Source: Rhodovulum steppense (GTDB lineage Bacteria; Pseudomonadota; Alphaproteobacteria; Rhodobacterales; Rhodobacteraceae). Taken from it: a DNA stretch of 64,000 nt. Numbering within the stretch: the stretch's first letter is position 1; every line of letters begins with the position of its first letter. Positions 55,086 to 64,000 of the stretch are shown here, piece after piece. Both the position numbers and the translations under genes were made by a program. Under the pieces are notes generated by a model. It made no database searches. It was not told the DNA's origin and saw only the letters and a program-made list of their open reading frames with translations. The stretch spans positions 1-64,000 of the forward strand of contig NZ_SLVM01000013.1 in NCBI RefSeq assembly GCF_004339675.1, read 5' to 3'.

Positions 55086-56013
55086 CATCCTGGCGCTGGC
55101 GCTTGGCTGGGCGCTCGCCGCGCTGCCTGCGGCGGGCAACATTGCCTATGTGACCAACCAGAATGGCGGATCGGTCTCGATCCTCGATCTGGCCGCGGGA
55201 ACCGAACTTGCGCAGGTGCCGCTGCCCGGCCAGCCCGCCGGGATCGCGGTTGCGGCGGACGGCTTCTTCGCCGTCTCGCCCGACACCAAGTCGCTGCGCC
55301 GCTTCGATGCGGCGGGGAACGAGACCGGGCAGGTCGCGCTGGACGGTGGTCCCATCGGCATCGCCCATGATCCGCTGCGCGGACGGGTCTTCGTGTCGGA
55401 CTGGTACAACGCAAGGCTCTGGGTGGTGGATGCCGCCTCCATGTCGCTGACCGGAACGCTGGAAACGGGCACCGCACCGGCCGGACTGGCGGTGTCGCCG
55501 GATGGGCGCTGGCTTGCCTCGGCCGACAAGGAGGCGGGGCAGGTCTCGATCTTCGATCTCGAAAGCCTTGCGCTGGCCGGGACCGTGCCGGTCGGCATCC
55601 GGCCCTTCGGGCTGGGCTTTGCGCCGGACGGGCGGCTGTTCGTCGGCAATGTCGGCTCGAATGACGTGAGCGTGGTGGATGTGGCCGAACGCCATGTTCT
55701 GGCCACCCTTCCGGTCGGCGATCAACCCTATGGCGTGGCGTTCGCGCGTGGCCGGGCCTTTGTCACCAATCAGCATGCCGACACGGTCAGCGTGATCGAC
55801 CTTGGCACGCTTGCACCGCTTGGCGAAATCGCGGTCGGCGAATATCCCGAAGGGATCGACGCCACCGCCGATGGCGCGACCGTCGTGGTCGCCAACTGGT
55901 TTTCCAACAGCGTCAGCCTGATCGACGCCGAAACGCTGGCCGTGACCGCCGAGATTGCCACCGGCGACGGCCCGCGCGCCTTTGGCCGTTTCATTGCAGA
56001 ACGGGGGGACTGA
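55072..56013 (+). CDS. YVTN beta-propeller protein, PQQ-catabolism associated
   Basis: This 313-residue exported protein (signal about 1-21, ending LPAAG) is built of propeller blades: NIAYVTNQNGGSVSILDL, RVFVSDWYNARLWVVD, LFVGNVGSNDVSVVD, AFVTNQHADTVSVIDL. It belongs to the family I recall as PQQ-dependent catabolism-associated beta-propeller. I chose TTG at 55072 because it gives MARPDILALALGWALA, a clean signal peptide; an ATG at 55039 lies deep in the previous gene. It overlaps the SRPBCC gene by 14 bases. Possible roles are metal binding or electron relay. Confidence 0.82.
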   Translation: MARPDILALALGWALAALPAAGNIAYVTNQNGGSVSILDLAAGTELAQVPLPGQPAGIAVAADGFFAVSPDTKSLRRFDAAGNETGQVALDGGPIGIAHDPLRGRVFVSDWYNARLWVVDAASMSLTGTLETGTAPAGLAVSPDGRWLASADKEAGQVSIFDLESLALAGTVPVGIRPFGLGFAPDGRLFVGNVGSNDVSVVDVAERHVLATLPVGDQPYGVAFARGRAFVTNQHADTVSVIDLGTLAPLGEIAVGEYPEGIDATADGATVVVANWFSNSVSLIDAETLAVTAEIATGDGPRAFGRFIAERGD

Positions 56014-56017
56014 GCCC

Positions 56018-56827
56018 ATGCGCCGCCTTTTCCTTGCCCTCGCAATGACACTGGCACCCGGCCCCGCCCTAGCCCAGACCGCATGGGACGAATTGCGGCC
56101 GATGCTGTTTGCCGAGCGCGCGTTGATCCCGGCCGGCCCGCATATCGCCATCGCCAGCCCCTATCGCACCGCGGATGATGCAAGGACGCCGATCGGGATC
56201 CATGTCGAGGGGCCCGAGGGCCGGCTGATCGACAGGGTGACGGTGATCCTTGACGAGAACCCGATGCCGGTTTCGGCGGTGGTCGAGCTGGCCCGTCCGC
56301 TGCCCGCGCTGACTTTCGACCTGACGCTGCGCTTCAACGGCGCGACGGCGCTGCATGTGGTTGCCGAAACGACAGATGGCAGGCTGTTCCTGGCCGAGAC
56401 CCATGTCAAGACCAGCGGTCAGGGCGCCTGCGCCGCGCCGCCCGGCACCGATCCTGTCGCCGCGCTGGCCGATCTGGGCCAGATGAGTATCGAACTGACA
56501 CCGCTGACGCACGCGGGCGGGGCGGCGGCGCGGCTGGGGGCAGTCGCCACACGCACCGGTCGGATCGAGGTCGATATCCGCCACCCCAGCCATTCCGGCC
56601 TGCAAAAGGACCAGATCTCGCTGTTGTTCATCCCGCCCCGCTATGTCGAGACGGTCGAGGTCGCGCTGGATGGCCAGCCCTATGCAACGATCACCGGCAG
56701 CATCTCGCTGAGCGAGAACCCCCGCATCGGCCTGTCCGCCCCGGGCGCAACCCGGCTGGTCGAGGTCGCGATGAAAGACACCAGCGGCACCGTTACCACC
56801 GCCAGCCGCCAGATTCCGGGCTACTGA
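56018..56827 (+). CDS. Quinoprotein-associated SoxYZ-like carrier
   Basis: This 269-residue periplasmic protein (signal 1-20, ending ALAQ) fuses a SoxY-like domain (about 22-135) to a SoxZ-like domain (about 155-265). Cys138, in TSGQGACAAPPG, lies between them, where SoxY has its sulfur-binding cysteine in a flexible GGCGG arm. RHPSHSGLQKD in the SoxZ part is typical. The family is found with PQQ dehydrogenases and is presumed to carry a substrate on that cysteine. Its stop overlaps the convergent CXXCW-protein gene by seven bases. Confidence 0.85.
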   Translation: MRRLFLALAMTLAPGPALAQTAWDELRPMLFAERALIPAGPHIAIASPYRTADDARTPIGIHVEGPEGRLIDRVTVILDENPMPVSAVVELARPLPALTFDLTLRFNGATALHVVAETTDGRLFLAETHVKTSGQGACAAPPGTDPVAALADLGQMSIELTPLTHAGGAAARLGAVATRTGRIEVDIRHPSHSGLQKDQISLLFIPPRYVETVEVALDGQPYATITGSISLSENPRIGLSAPGATRLVEVAMKDTSGTVTTASRQIPGY

Positions 56828-57375
56828 GCGCCCGGCTCGCCGGGCTCTGGCGCTGCCCGCTCCAGCGGCAGGGCAAGGAACGTCCATCCATCGGTGCCTT
56901 CGGGAAACCAGTAGACGCGCGCATGACCGTATTCGAGCGCGCGTTTAGCGGCGTTCCAGCTCATCCAGCATTCATCGAGGCAGAAGAATACAAGCGGCCG
57001 CGCCAGGTCCCCGCCGGTCGCGCGGTCAAGGCCGTCGCGGAAATAGCCGTGCGTTACCTCCGCAATCTCGCCATAGCCCACATTCGGCAACCAGATCGCG
57101 CCGGGGATCGACAGGCGCGGCGGATCGCGCCAGATCGTGCCATCGGGCAGGTTCGGCGGCTTCGGTGCACGCGGCATGACATCGACGAACACCGCCCCGC
57201 CCGCTTGCCAGAGCGCATGCGCCTGTTCGGGGTCGATCACGGTGGCGCCCGCCAGCGTTTCGGGCACCGGGCCGCGATACTCGTCCATCCGGTAGCCCGG
57301 GGGTTCCGGCACCTCGGCCAGCCCCTGCCCCGCCCCAAGCCCCAGCACAAGTGCAAGGGCCGCAGCGCGGATCAT
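56821..57375 (-). CDS. Rhodanese-like CXXCW-motif protein, PQQ-catabolism associated
   Basis: This 184-residue exported protein (signal about 1-20, ending GLA) has a rhodanese-like fold. Its reactive loop is FFCLDECWMSWNAAKRA, with Cys132 and Cys136 separated by three residues. This matches the PQQ-dependent catabolism-associated family named for a CXXCW motif. Rhodaneses carry persulfide on such a cysteine, which invites a link with the SoxYZ-like carrier. It overlaps xoxJ by four bases and is the last gene of the minus-strand xox operon. Confidence 0.85.
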   Translation of the reverse strand: MIRAAALALVLGLGAGQGLAEVPEPPGYRMDEYRGPVPETLAGATVIDPEQAHALWQAGGAVFVDVMPRAPKPPNLPDGTIWRDPPRLSIPGAIWLPNVGYGEIAEVTHGYFRDGLDRATGGDLARPLVFFCLDECWMSWNAAKRALEYGHARVYWFPEGTDGWTFLALPLERAAPEPGEPGAQ

Positions 57376-58244
57376 TGCGCCAGGTCCCGCACCACCTTGC
57401 CGTAATCGTCCACCAGCGGCACGCCCGCCTCGTGCAGGATCGCGTTGATCTCGTCCTGATGGCGGCGGATCAACGAGTTCAACTGGCGCTGCCAGACCTT
57501 CTCGTTCAGCCGCACCCCCATGGTGATGCGATAGAACAGCCGCGGCGGCAATTCTTCGTGGACCAGCGGGATGACCTTGAATTCGGGGAAGTCGTTCTTG
57601 ACCAGCGGCCCGCCGATCGGCCCCCACAGGATCGCGCCGTCGATCTCGCCCGCCCTCAGCGCGGCCAGCATGTCGGGGCCCGGCGCCTCGTAGCGGCGAT
57701 CCACCATCAGGTCATAGGCCAGCGCCTTGCCGATCAGACCATGCCGCGCCATGTGCGAGGCAGGCGGCGTGCCCGCGACGACACCCAGCGCGCGCCCCTG
57801 CAAGGCCGGGTCGGACAGGGCCTCGACAGTCGCGAGCGGGCCATCCGCATCCACGATCAGCACATAGGTCGAGGTAAAATAGTGGTTGGTGTTCAGCACC
57901 AGCTCGTGCCCCTGGGCAAAGCCGATGATGACATCGCACTTGTTGGCACGCAGGGTATTCCGCACGAAGCCGGTCGCCATCGGATACCAGGTATATTCGA
58001 CCGGCAGTCCAAGCTTCTCCGCGAAAAGCTCCGCAAGCCGGTTCTCGAACCCGCGCCCCTGATCGTCCGACATCGGATAGCTGGCAGGATCGGCGCAAAC
58101 CCGAAACGCGGTCTTCGATATCAGATCCGAGGTTTGCGCCTGCCCCAGAACCGGCGCAAAACTCAGAAAGAGTGTGCCTATCGCGGCCGCCAGACGCGCC
58201 TCAACCACCGGCCATACACTCTGCTTCGAAGGAAGCAACCGCAT
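57372..58244 (-). CDS. xoxJ: XoxJ-like periplasmic binding protein
   Basis: This 290-residue protein has the type 2 periplasmic binding fold with FRVCADPASYPMSDDQGRGFENRLAEL and LVLNTNHYFTSTYVLIV. It is of the MoxJ/XoxJ type, a presumed chaperone or maturation factor for the methanol dehydrogenase. The ATG at 58242-58244 overlaps the xoxG end by 44 bases; a GTG at 58208 would reduce this to eight and would leave a shorter N-region ahead of the signal peptide. It follows xoxG on the same strand. Confidence 0.87.
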   Translation of the reverse strand: MRLLPSKQSVWPVVEARLAAAIGTLFLSFAPVLGQAQTSDLISKTAFRVCADPASYPMSDDQGRGFENRLAELFAEKLGLPVEYTWYPMATGFVRNTLRANKCDVIIGFAQGHELVLNTNHYFTSTYVLIVDADGPLATVEALSDPALQGRALGVVAGTPPASHMARHGLIGKALAYDLMVDRRYEAPGPDMLAALRAGEIDGAILWGPIGGPLVKNDFPEFKVIPLVHEELPPRLFYRITMGVRLNEKVWQRQLNSLIRRHQDEINAILHEAGVPLVDDYGKVVRDLAQ

Positions 58245-58731
58245 CCGACTTATCTTCTCTTTTGGCCGGACGGCCCCGCTGCAACGCTCCATCGCCGCGG
58301 GCCTTGAGATAGACATAGATGTCGTCGATGTAGCACATCACGTTCTTGTTCTGTCCGAAGGTCGGCATCACATTCTGATGCGAGACGTCGACATTCTCGA
58401 TACCGTTCGACACGATATAGACGAAGTCGTAGTAATCCATCCGCTCGACGGCGTCCTTCAGCGGCGGCGCGTAGGTCGAGCCCATGCCGTCAGGCCCGTG
58501 GCAGACATGGCACTCCGCGTGATAGCGGCGGAAGCCTGAAAAAGTCAGCCAATCGACCGTGCCGTCCTCGGCGATGAAATAGGTGGGTACCCCGTCCTCG
58601 GTGAAGTACCGCCCATCCTCCTTGTAGGCGGCAGGACCGTTGCCCGGCAGCCCCCTGTTCTCGGTGGCGCCGCCAGCGCTGGCCAGCCCCGCCACTGCGC
58701 CGAAAACCAGCGCCAGTCGCAACCTCTTCAT
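58201..58731 (-). CDS. xoxG: Cytochrome c, XoxG-like electron acceptor
   Basis: This 176-residue exported cytochrome (signal about 1-22) binds one haem at Cys74-His75-Val76-Cys77-His78, with Met122 in VMPTFG as the likely sixth ligand. It accepts electrons from XoxF. Two additional cysteines (133 and 172) lie outside the haem motif. GDPCQSTSRQ before the ATG at 58731 is leader, not protein. It is between xoxF and xoxJ on the same strand, 74 bases from xoxF. Confidence 0.9.
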   Translation of the reverse strand: MKRLRLALVFGAVAGLASAGGATENRGLPGNGPAAYKEDGRYFTEDGVPTYFIAEDGTVDWLTFSGFRRYHAECHVCHGPDGMGSTYAPPLKDAVERMDYYDFVYIVSNGIENVDVSHQNVMPTFGQNKNVMCYIDDIYVYLKARGDGALQRGRPAKREDKSDAVASFEAECMAGG

Positions 58732-58805
58732 CTTTCCTCCCTGTCGCGATGTGGACTGGCACGGGTCACCCCGTGCCAATCCGGCTCCTCCCCTCGCGCC
58801 GCCGA

Positions 58806-60605
58806 TCAGTCCGGCAGCTTGAACACGGTCAGCTGACCGCCGAGTGCGGTATAGTCGCTGAGCGCGGCATAACCGCCCACGGCACCCAGACCATCATTCG
58901 GGTTGGTCAGGCCCGCCGCCAGACCGATGCCGGCCCAGCCGCCGACACCCGACAGGATGCCGACATACTGCTTGCCGTCATGCTCGTAGGACATCACGTT
59001 CCCGATGACGCCCGACGGGGTCTTGAAGCGGTAGAGTTCTTCGCCGGTCTCGGCGTCCACGGCCTTGAGGAAACCCTCGAGCGTGCCGTAGAACACAACG
59101 TCGCCCGCGGTAGCCAGGGCGCCCGACCAGACCGAGAACTGCTCGGGGATCGACCACTTGATTTCGCCCGCAAGCGCGTCCCAGGCGATGAAGTTGCCCA
59201 TCCCGCCATGGCTGTCCGGCGCCGGATACATCGACAGCGTGGCGCCCACATAGGGTTGCCCGGCGGTGTAGCTGACGCGGAAGGGTTCGTAATCCATGCA
59301 AACATGGTTCGTCGGCACATAGAACAGGCCCGACTGCGGCGAGTAGGCCGCGGGTTGCTGGTCTTTCGTGCCCAGCGCGGCGGGGCAGATGCCAGTGGTG
59401 TTGACATCCTCGCCGTTCTGCGCGGTCGAGTAATCAGCGACCACCATCGGGCGGCCATAGGTCTCGGACGCAGGGTCCATGTCGACATGGGTCGCCCAGT
59501 TCACGGCCGGATCGTATTTCTCGGCGACCAGCAGTTCGCCGGACACGCGATCCAGCGTGTAGGCAAAGCCGTTGCGGTCGAAGGTGACCAGCAGCTTGCG
59601 CATCTCGCCGTCGATTTCCTTGTCGACGAGAATGTTTTCATTCACGCCGTCATAGTCCCACTCGTCATGCGGGGTCTTCTGGTAGACCCACTTGGCCATG
59701 CCGGTATCCGCATCGCGCGCGATGATCGTCATCGACCACTTGTTGTCGCCCGGACGCTGGGACGGGTTCCAGGTCGAGGGGTTGCCGGTGCCGTAATAGA
59801 TCAGGTTCAGATCGGGATCGTAGGAGTACCAGCCCCAGGTCGTGCCGCCGCCGATCTTCCACTGGTCACCTTCCCAGCTGTCGATCGAGGAGTTGGCCGG
59901 AACCGGCTTGCCCAGCGACATGGTGTTCTCGTCGAACAGGATCTGGTCGTCGGGGCCGACCGAATAGCCGCGCCAAGCAAGCTCGCCGGTTTCCATGTCA
60001 TAGGCGGAGATGTGGCCCTGAACTCCGAACTCGCCACCCGAGATGCCGACGATGATCTTGTCCTTGACCGGCATCACGGTCGCGGTGTTCGTCTCGCCGA
60101 TCGAGGGATCGCCATTCACCGCGGTCCACTTGACTTCGCCCGTCTCGGCGTTCAGCGCCACGATGGTGGTATCGGCCTGATGCAGGAAGATCGTGTTGTT
60201 GGCATAGGCCACACCGCGGTTCACGGTGTCGCAGCACATCACCGGTATGACGCTGCTATCCTGCTGGGGCTCGTATTTCCACTTGATCCGGCCGTGATCG
60301 TTCAGATCCAGTGCGTACACGATATTCGGGAACGGCGTGTGCACATACATCGTGTCGCCGATCACCAGCGGGCTGCCCTCATGGCCCCGCAGAACGCCGG
60401 TCGAGAAGGTCCAGGCCACCTGCAGGTTGCCGACGTTCTCGCGGGTGATCTGGTCAAGCCCCGAATAGCGATGGTTGGCGTAGTTGCCGGTCTGGATGAC
60501 CCATTGCGTCGGGTCGTTCATCAGTTCAAGCAGTTCGTCGTTCGCAAGTGCCGCAGACCCGGCGCAAAGCGCGGCCACGGACGTGAAAGCGAGCAGTTTC
60601 TTCAT
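58806..60605 (-). CDS. xoxF: Lanthanide-dependent methanol dehydrogenase XoxF
   Basis: This 599-residue periplasmic PQQ enzyme oxidises methanol. After a signal peptide (1-21, ending ALA) it has the vicinal disulfide pair Cys124-Cys125, and the metal ligands Glu192 (GGEFGV), Asn275 (GTGNPS) and catalytic Asp317. Asp319, two residues on in WDYDG, is the extra aspartate that marks lanthanide-dependent enzymes; calcium enzymes have Ala there. The ATG at 60603-60605 follows GGGAGAG. First gene of the xoxF-xoxG-xoxJ-CXXCW run. No mxa or pqq genes are in the window. Confidence 0.96.
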   Translation of the reverse strand: MKKLLAFTSVAALCAGSAALANDELLELMNDPTQWVIQTGNYANHRYSGLDQITRENVGNLQVAWTFSTGVLRGHEGSPLVIGDTMYVHTPFPNIVYALDLNDHGRIKWKYEPQQDSSVIPVMCCDTVNRGVAYANNTIFLHQADTTIVALNAETGEVKWTAVNGDPSIGETNTATVMPVKDKIIVGISGGEFGVQGHISAYDMETGELAWRGYSVGPDDQILFDENTMSLGKPVPANSSIDSWEGDQWKIGGGTTWGWYSYDPDLNLIYYGTGNPSTWNPSQRPGDNKWSMTIIARDADTGMAKWVYQKTPHDEWDYDGVNENILVDKEIDGEMRKLLVTFDRNGFAYTLDRVSGELLVAEKYDPAVNWATHVDMDPASETYGRPMVVADYSTAQNGEDVNTTGICPAALGTKDQQPAAYSPQSGLFYVPTNHVCMDYEPFRVSYTAGQPYVGATLSMYPAPDSHGGMGNFIAWDALAGEIKWSIPEQFSVWSGALATAGDVVFYGTLEGFLKAVDAETGEELYRFKTPSGVIGNVMSYEHDGKQYVGILSGVGGWAGIGLAAGLTNPNDGLGAVGGYAALSDYTALGGQLTVFKLPD

Positions 60606-60856
60606 TTTTCTCTCCCTTAAGTTCTGATTCCGTCGAAGGGGCCGCAGACGGGTGCGGCTTGCCACCGCCCTTCGCCTGACCGCCAACCCCTGCCGCACCG
60701 AAACATCTGGTCCTCCCTTCGGTGCTGCACTCGTTCAAATCGCGTCAGTCCTCCTCTCTTTCCGTGATCACGTTAACTGCCGTGGCGCGGTGGTATCAGC
60801 GCGCGTTGCATGATTTTCTGCGCCGTTTGCCGATCCGCACCTCGCCCCGTTCCGCA
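60606..60856. promoter_or_regulatory. xoxF upstream region
   Basis: These 251 bases between xoxF and fghA hold the xoxF promoter and leader. The ribosome-binding site is AAGGGAGAG before the ATG. No transcription-factor site is recognisable by eye, and no good hairpin was found. fghA ends at 60857 with no clear terminator, so fghA transcripts could read into xoxF. Confidence 0.5.
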
Positions 60857-61693
60857 TCAGTTGCTCCGCCGGTGCAGGCGCTCGGCATGCCAGCCGACAT
60901 GGTCCCCTGCAAAGCTTGCGACGAAGTAATAGCTGTGGTCATAACCCGGCTGCATCCGGACCAGCCCGGCCTGACGCCGACGCGCCAGTACCGAGGCCAA
61001 CGCCTCTGGCCGCAGAAGGTCAAGGAACTGATCTCCGGCCCCTTGGTCGATCAGGATCGCATCCTTCCAACCATGCTCCTCAAGCAGCAGACTCGAATCA
61101 TAACATGCCCATGCCGATTCGTCGTCGCCGAGATAGGCACTCAACTGCTTGCGGCCCCAGTCCGAGCGGGTCGGGTTGGCGATCGGCGCAAAGGCAGACA
61201 GCGAATCGAACCGGTCGGGATTGCGCAGCGCCAGAGTAAGCGCCCCATGCCCACCCATCGAATGCCCGGTCACGCCATGGACATCGGCAATCGGCAGGTT
61301 GTCCAGAACCAGCCCGCGCAATTCCTCCAGCACATAGTCATACATCCGGTAATGCGCCGTCCAGGGCGCGCGCGTGGCATTGACGTAGAACCCCGCGCCC
61401 TGGCCCAAATCATAAGCATCGTCATCGGCCACCCCCTCGCCACGCGGCGAGGTGTCGGGGAAGATCACGGCGATCCCATTCTCGGCCGCGTGCCGCTGGA
61501 ACCCGCCCTTCACCATTGCGTTCTCATGGGTGCAGGTCAGACCCGAGAGATACCACAGTACCGGAACCGGCCCGTCCTCGGCCTGGGGCGGCAGGTAGAC
61601 GCCGAAGGTCATGTCCACGCCGCAGACTTGCGACGGATGGGTGCAGACCATCTGAACCCCGTCGAAGCAGCGATTCTGGGAAATGACCTCCAT
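60857..61693 (-). CDS. fghA: S-formylglutathione hydrolase
   Basis: This 278-residue serine esterase splits S-formylglutathione into formate and glutathione, the last step of glutathione-linked formaldehyde oxidation. The nucleophile is Ser145 in GHSMGGHGA, and CTHENAMVKGGFQ and the GYDHSYYFVASFAGDHVGWHA C-terminal segment carry the other family motifs. It follows the class III alcohol dehydrogenase gene by nine bases and surely works with it. Confidence 0.96.
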   Translation of the reverse strand: MEVISQNRCFDGVQMVCTHPSQVCGVDMTFGVYLPPQAEDGPVPVLWYLSGLTCTHENAMVKGGFQRHAAENGIAVIFPDTSPRGEGVADDDAYDLGQGAGFYVNATRAPWTAHYRMYDYVLEELRGLVLDNLPIADVHGVTGHSMGGHGALTLALRNPDRFDSLSAFAPIANPTRSDWGRKQLSAYLGDDESAWACYDSSLLLEEHGWKDAILIDQGAGDQFLDLLRPEALASVLARRRQAGLVRMQPGYDHSYYFVASFAGDHVGWHAERLHRRSN

Positions 61694-61702
61694 CGGCGCG
61701 GC

Positions 61703-62815
<1,113 letters not shown>

Positions 62816-62984
62816 CTTCGCTAACTCCTCCCCAGAACCTGACTTCTTATTTTTCTTAAGCATGGCGAGTATGCGAAGGCACACAGTGACCGGCAATTGC
62901 GACCTTGGTGGGTATTGGCCAGAACGGTCCCTTCGTGGACTTCGAGCCGATCCGCGTTAGACTTGCGCCGAGGGAGGAGAATCC
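62816..62984. promoter_or_regulatory. Divergent region adhI / 62985 gene
   Basis: This 169-base gap drives adhI to the left and the periplasmic gene to the right. The right ribosome-binding site is GGGAGGAG (62972-62979). TTCTTATTTTTCTTAAG (62845-62861) is an AT-rich tract next to the adhI start. No operator was recognised. Confidence 0.45.
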
Positions 62985-63596
62985 ATGACCGCACGCGCTC
63001 TCACCGGGGCTGCGCTCTTAGCGCTAGGAGCCGCAACCGTTGCCCCGGCCGCCGATTTCTCGGACCCCACCTGGCCCTGCATCCAGCGCAAGGTGGCACA
63101 ACTGTCCCCCGGGATCATGTGGCCCCATCCGATCGAGGCACAAAGTTTCGACGTCGAGACCGAAGCCGCGGTGAAGGAGCTTGTCGGCCGGATGGTGCTG
63201 CGTCGCATTCCGGTCGAGGATCTGGAACCGACGGTGACCGCCTTCACCGCAGCCCACGGCAATGACAGCGCCCTTCTGGGCCATGTCTTCATGTCGGCCT
63301 TCGAGATCATGTCGCGCCAGCGGCAGACCGTAATGAAGGGCATCGAAGACTACTCGCTCTCGCAGATCGCGCTTTCCGAACGGATCGAGGCCACACGGAT
63401 CGAGATCAACACCCTGCTGGACGCCGAGCCGCTCGACCATGACCGGATCGACGCTGCCGAGGAACAGCTTGCCTGGGACGAACGCATCTATACGGATCGC
63501 GCGCAGTCGCTGACCTATGTCTGCGAGACGCCGGTTATCCTGGAACAGCGACTTTTCGCGATCGGGCAGATGCTTGCCCGCTCAGTCACCGAATGA
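62985..63596 (+). CDS. Exported helical protein, function unknown
   Basis: This 203-residue protein has a signal peptide (1-22, ending APAA) and then a mostly helical sequence with SDPTWPCIQRKVAQLSPG near the start and VCETPVILEQRLFAIGQ near the end; its two cysteines (about 32 and 178) could form a disulfide. I recognise no domain. It is adjacent to the MBL-fold gene and to adhI, suggesting a periplasmic role in the C1 system. Confidence 0.75.
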   Translation: MTARALTGAALLALGAATVAPAADFSDPTWPCIQRKVAQLSPGIMWPHPIEAQSFDVETEAAVKELVGRMVLRRIPVEDLEPTVTAFTAAHGNDSALLGHVFMSAFEIMSRQRQTVMKGIEDYSLSQIALSERIEATRIEINTLLDAEPLDHDRIDAAEEQLAWDERIYTDRAQSLTYVCETPVILEQRLFAIGQMLARSVTE

Positions 63597-63614
63597 AAGG
63601 GGGGAAGGCGGGGA

Positions 63615-64000
63615 TCATTCCCATTCCAGTTCGGTGAAGGCAACGGTTGCGTTGCGCGCATTATGCTCATCGAACAATTGCCAGCGGTCGCGTTCTTCAG
63701 CGGCAATTCCGGCCACTGCATCGCTCAGCCTTTCCCCGCGGCCGATGGCGGCGTGCGTGTCCTGCGCCAGCACGTCAAGATACCGCGCCGTATCCTGCGC
63801 ACCGTCGGGCCAGGGCAATACCGGCCCGCCATGGCCCGGCACTACGCCGCTGGCCGGGATCGTCACAAGTTCGGCCAGCACGACCTGCCAGCCCCGCAGC
63901 GATCCATCGAGGGTCGGCAGATGCTTGTCGAAGACCAGATCACCTACGAAAAGCACGCCGCTGTCCCGGTCCAGCACGGTCAGGTCGGTCCCGGTATGGG
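63615..64000 (-). CDS. MBL-fold hydrolase, quinoprotein-relay type (5' end outside window)
   Basis: The C-terminal 128 or so residues of a metallo-beta-lactamase-fold protein on the minus strand. HTGTDLTVLDRDSGVLFVGD at the cut end carries a zinc-ligand His and Asp, and VPGHGGPVLPW has the final His. It continues beyond base 64000. The gene is next to the xox cluster, and MBL hydrolases of this type accompany SoxYZ-like carriers beside PQQ dehydrogenases. A GTG at 63977 would give a fragment lacking the first ligand, so it is not the start. Confidence 0.8.
   Translation of the reverse strand, partial: HTGTDLTVLDRDSGVLFVGDLVFDKHLPTLDGSLRGWQVVLAELVTIPASGVVPGHGGPVLPWPDGAQDTARYLDVLAQDTHAAIGRGERLSDAVAGIAAEERDRWQLFDEHNARNATVAFTELEWE

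Noticed and set aside
58749-60620. 623-residue plus-strand frame opposite xoxF
   Set aside because: The xoxF reading has all metal and cofactor residues; the opposing frame has none.

Overview
The window is GC-rich, densely packed DNA from an alphaproteobacterium, most likely of the Rhodobacteraceae/Paracoccaceae group. The basis is gene content and order: rpmI-rplT near pheS, azlCD, the pyrB / PH-like protein / PyrC-like / plsY run, uvrC near pgsA-moaD-moaE, an adhI-fghA-xoxF locus, and a short intergenic motif in three copies that I recall from genomes of this group. No rRNA, tRNA or CRISPR array was found. A fragment of an IS5-type transposase sits at the extreme left edge.

Layout. 1-7.7 kb: IS fragment, pheS, an inserted nifQ on the opposite strand, rplT-rpmI, tag, an EAL-domain protein, phaA-phaB and an EamA transporter. 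7.7-16.7 kb: housekeeping genes, namely a YdcH-like protein, a TrmN6-like methyltransferase, a polyprenyl diphosphate synthase, ispE with a TPR protein, ETF-ubiquinone oxidoreductase, greA and mobA. 16.8-30 kb: azlCD, a lipoprotein, an MBL hydrolase with an acyl-CoA dehydrogenase, threonylcarbamoyl-AMP synthase, YqgE, a DsbD-N-like protein, an RND efflux pair with an extended permease, moaB and a phosphoesterase. 30-38.5 kb: a uracil-DNA glycosylase without the usual Fe-S cysteines, pyrB paired with an apparently dead dihydroorotase, plsY, gshA, and rsmE/ubiA with overlapping divergent starts. 38.5-49.8 kb: an OmpA-type protein, moaDE-pgsA, an inserted gdhA, uvrC, and an operon of S49 peptidase / zinc ribbon / cation exchanger / SDR.

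49.9-64 kb is the most distinctive part: a lanthanide-dependent methanol oxidation locus. It holds xoxF, a c-type cytochrome (xoxG-like), a xoxJ-like binding protein, a rhodanese-like cysteine-motif protein, a SoxYZ-like carrier, a beta-propeller, SRPBCC and DUF3280 proteins, the glutathione-linked formaldehyde pathway (class III alcohol dehydrogenase and S-formylglutathione hydrolase), and a metallo-beta-lactamase-fold hydrolase at the right edge. A divergent five-gene operon joins a PedBC-type ABC-2 transporter, the kind linked to lanthanide supply in Pseudomonas, to a complete NitT/TauT-type importer.

Methanol would be oxidised by XoxF in the periplasm with electrons passing to the cytochrome. 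Formaldehyde would be captured by glutathione (gshA is in the same window) and taken to formate. The roles of the SoxYZ-like, rhodanese-like and MBL proteins are not established; they are the best candidate here for an undescribed system. Starts were chosen by reading frame, ribosome-binding sites, signal peptides and overlaps with neighbours. Functional calls rest on motifs read by eye.
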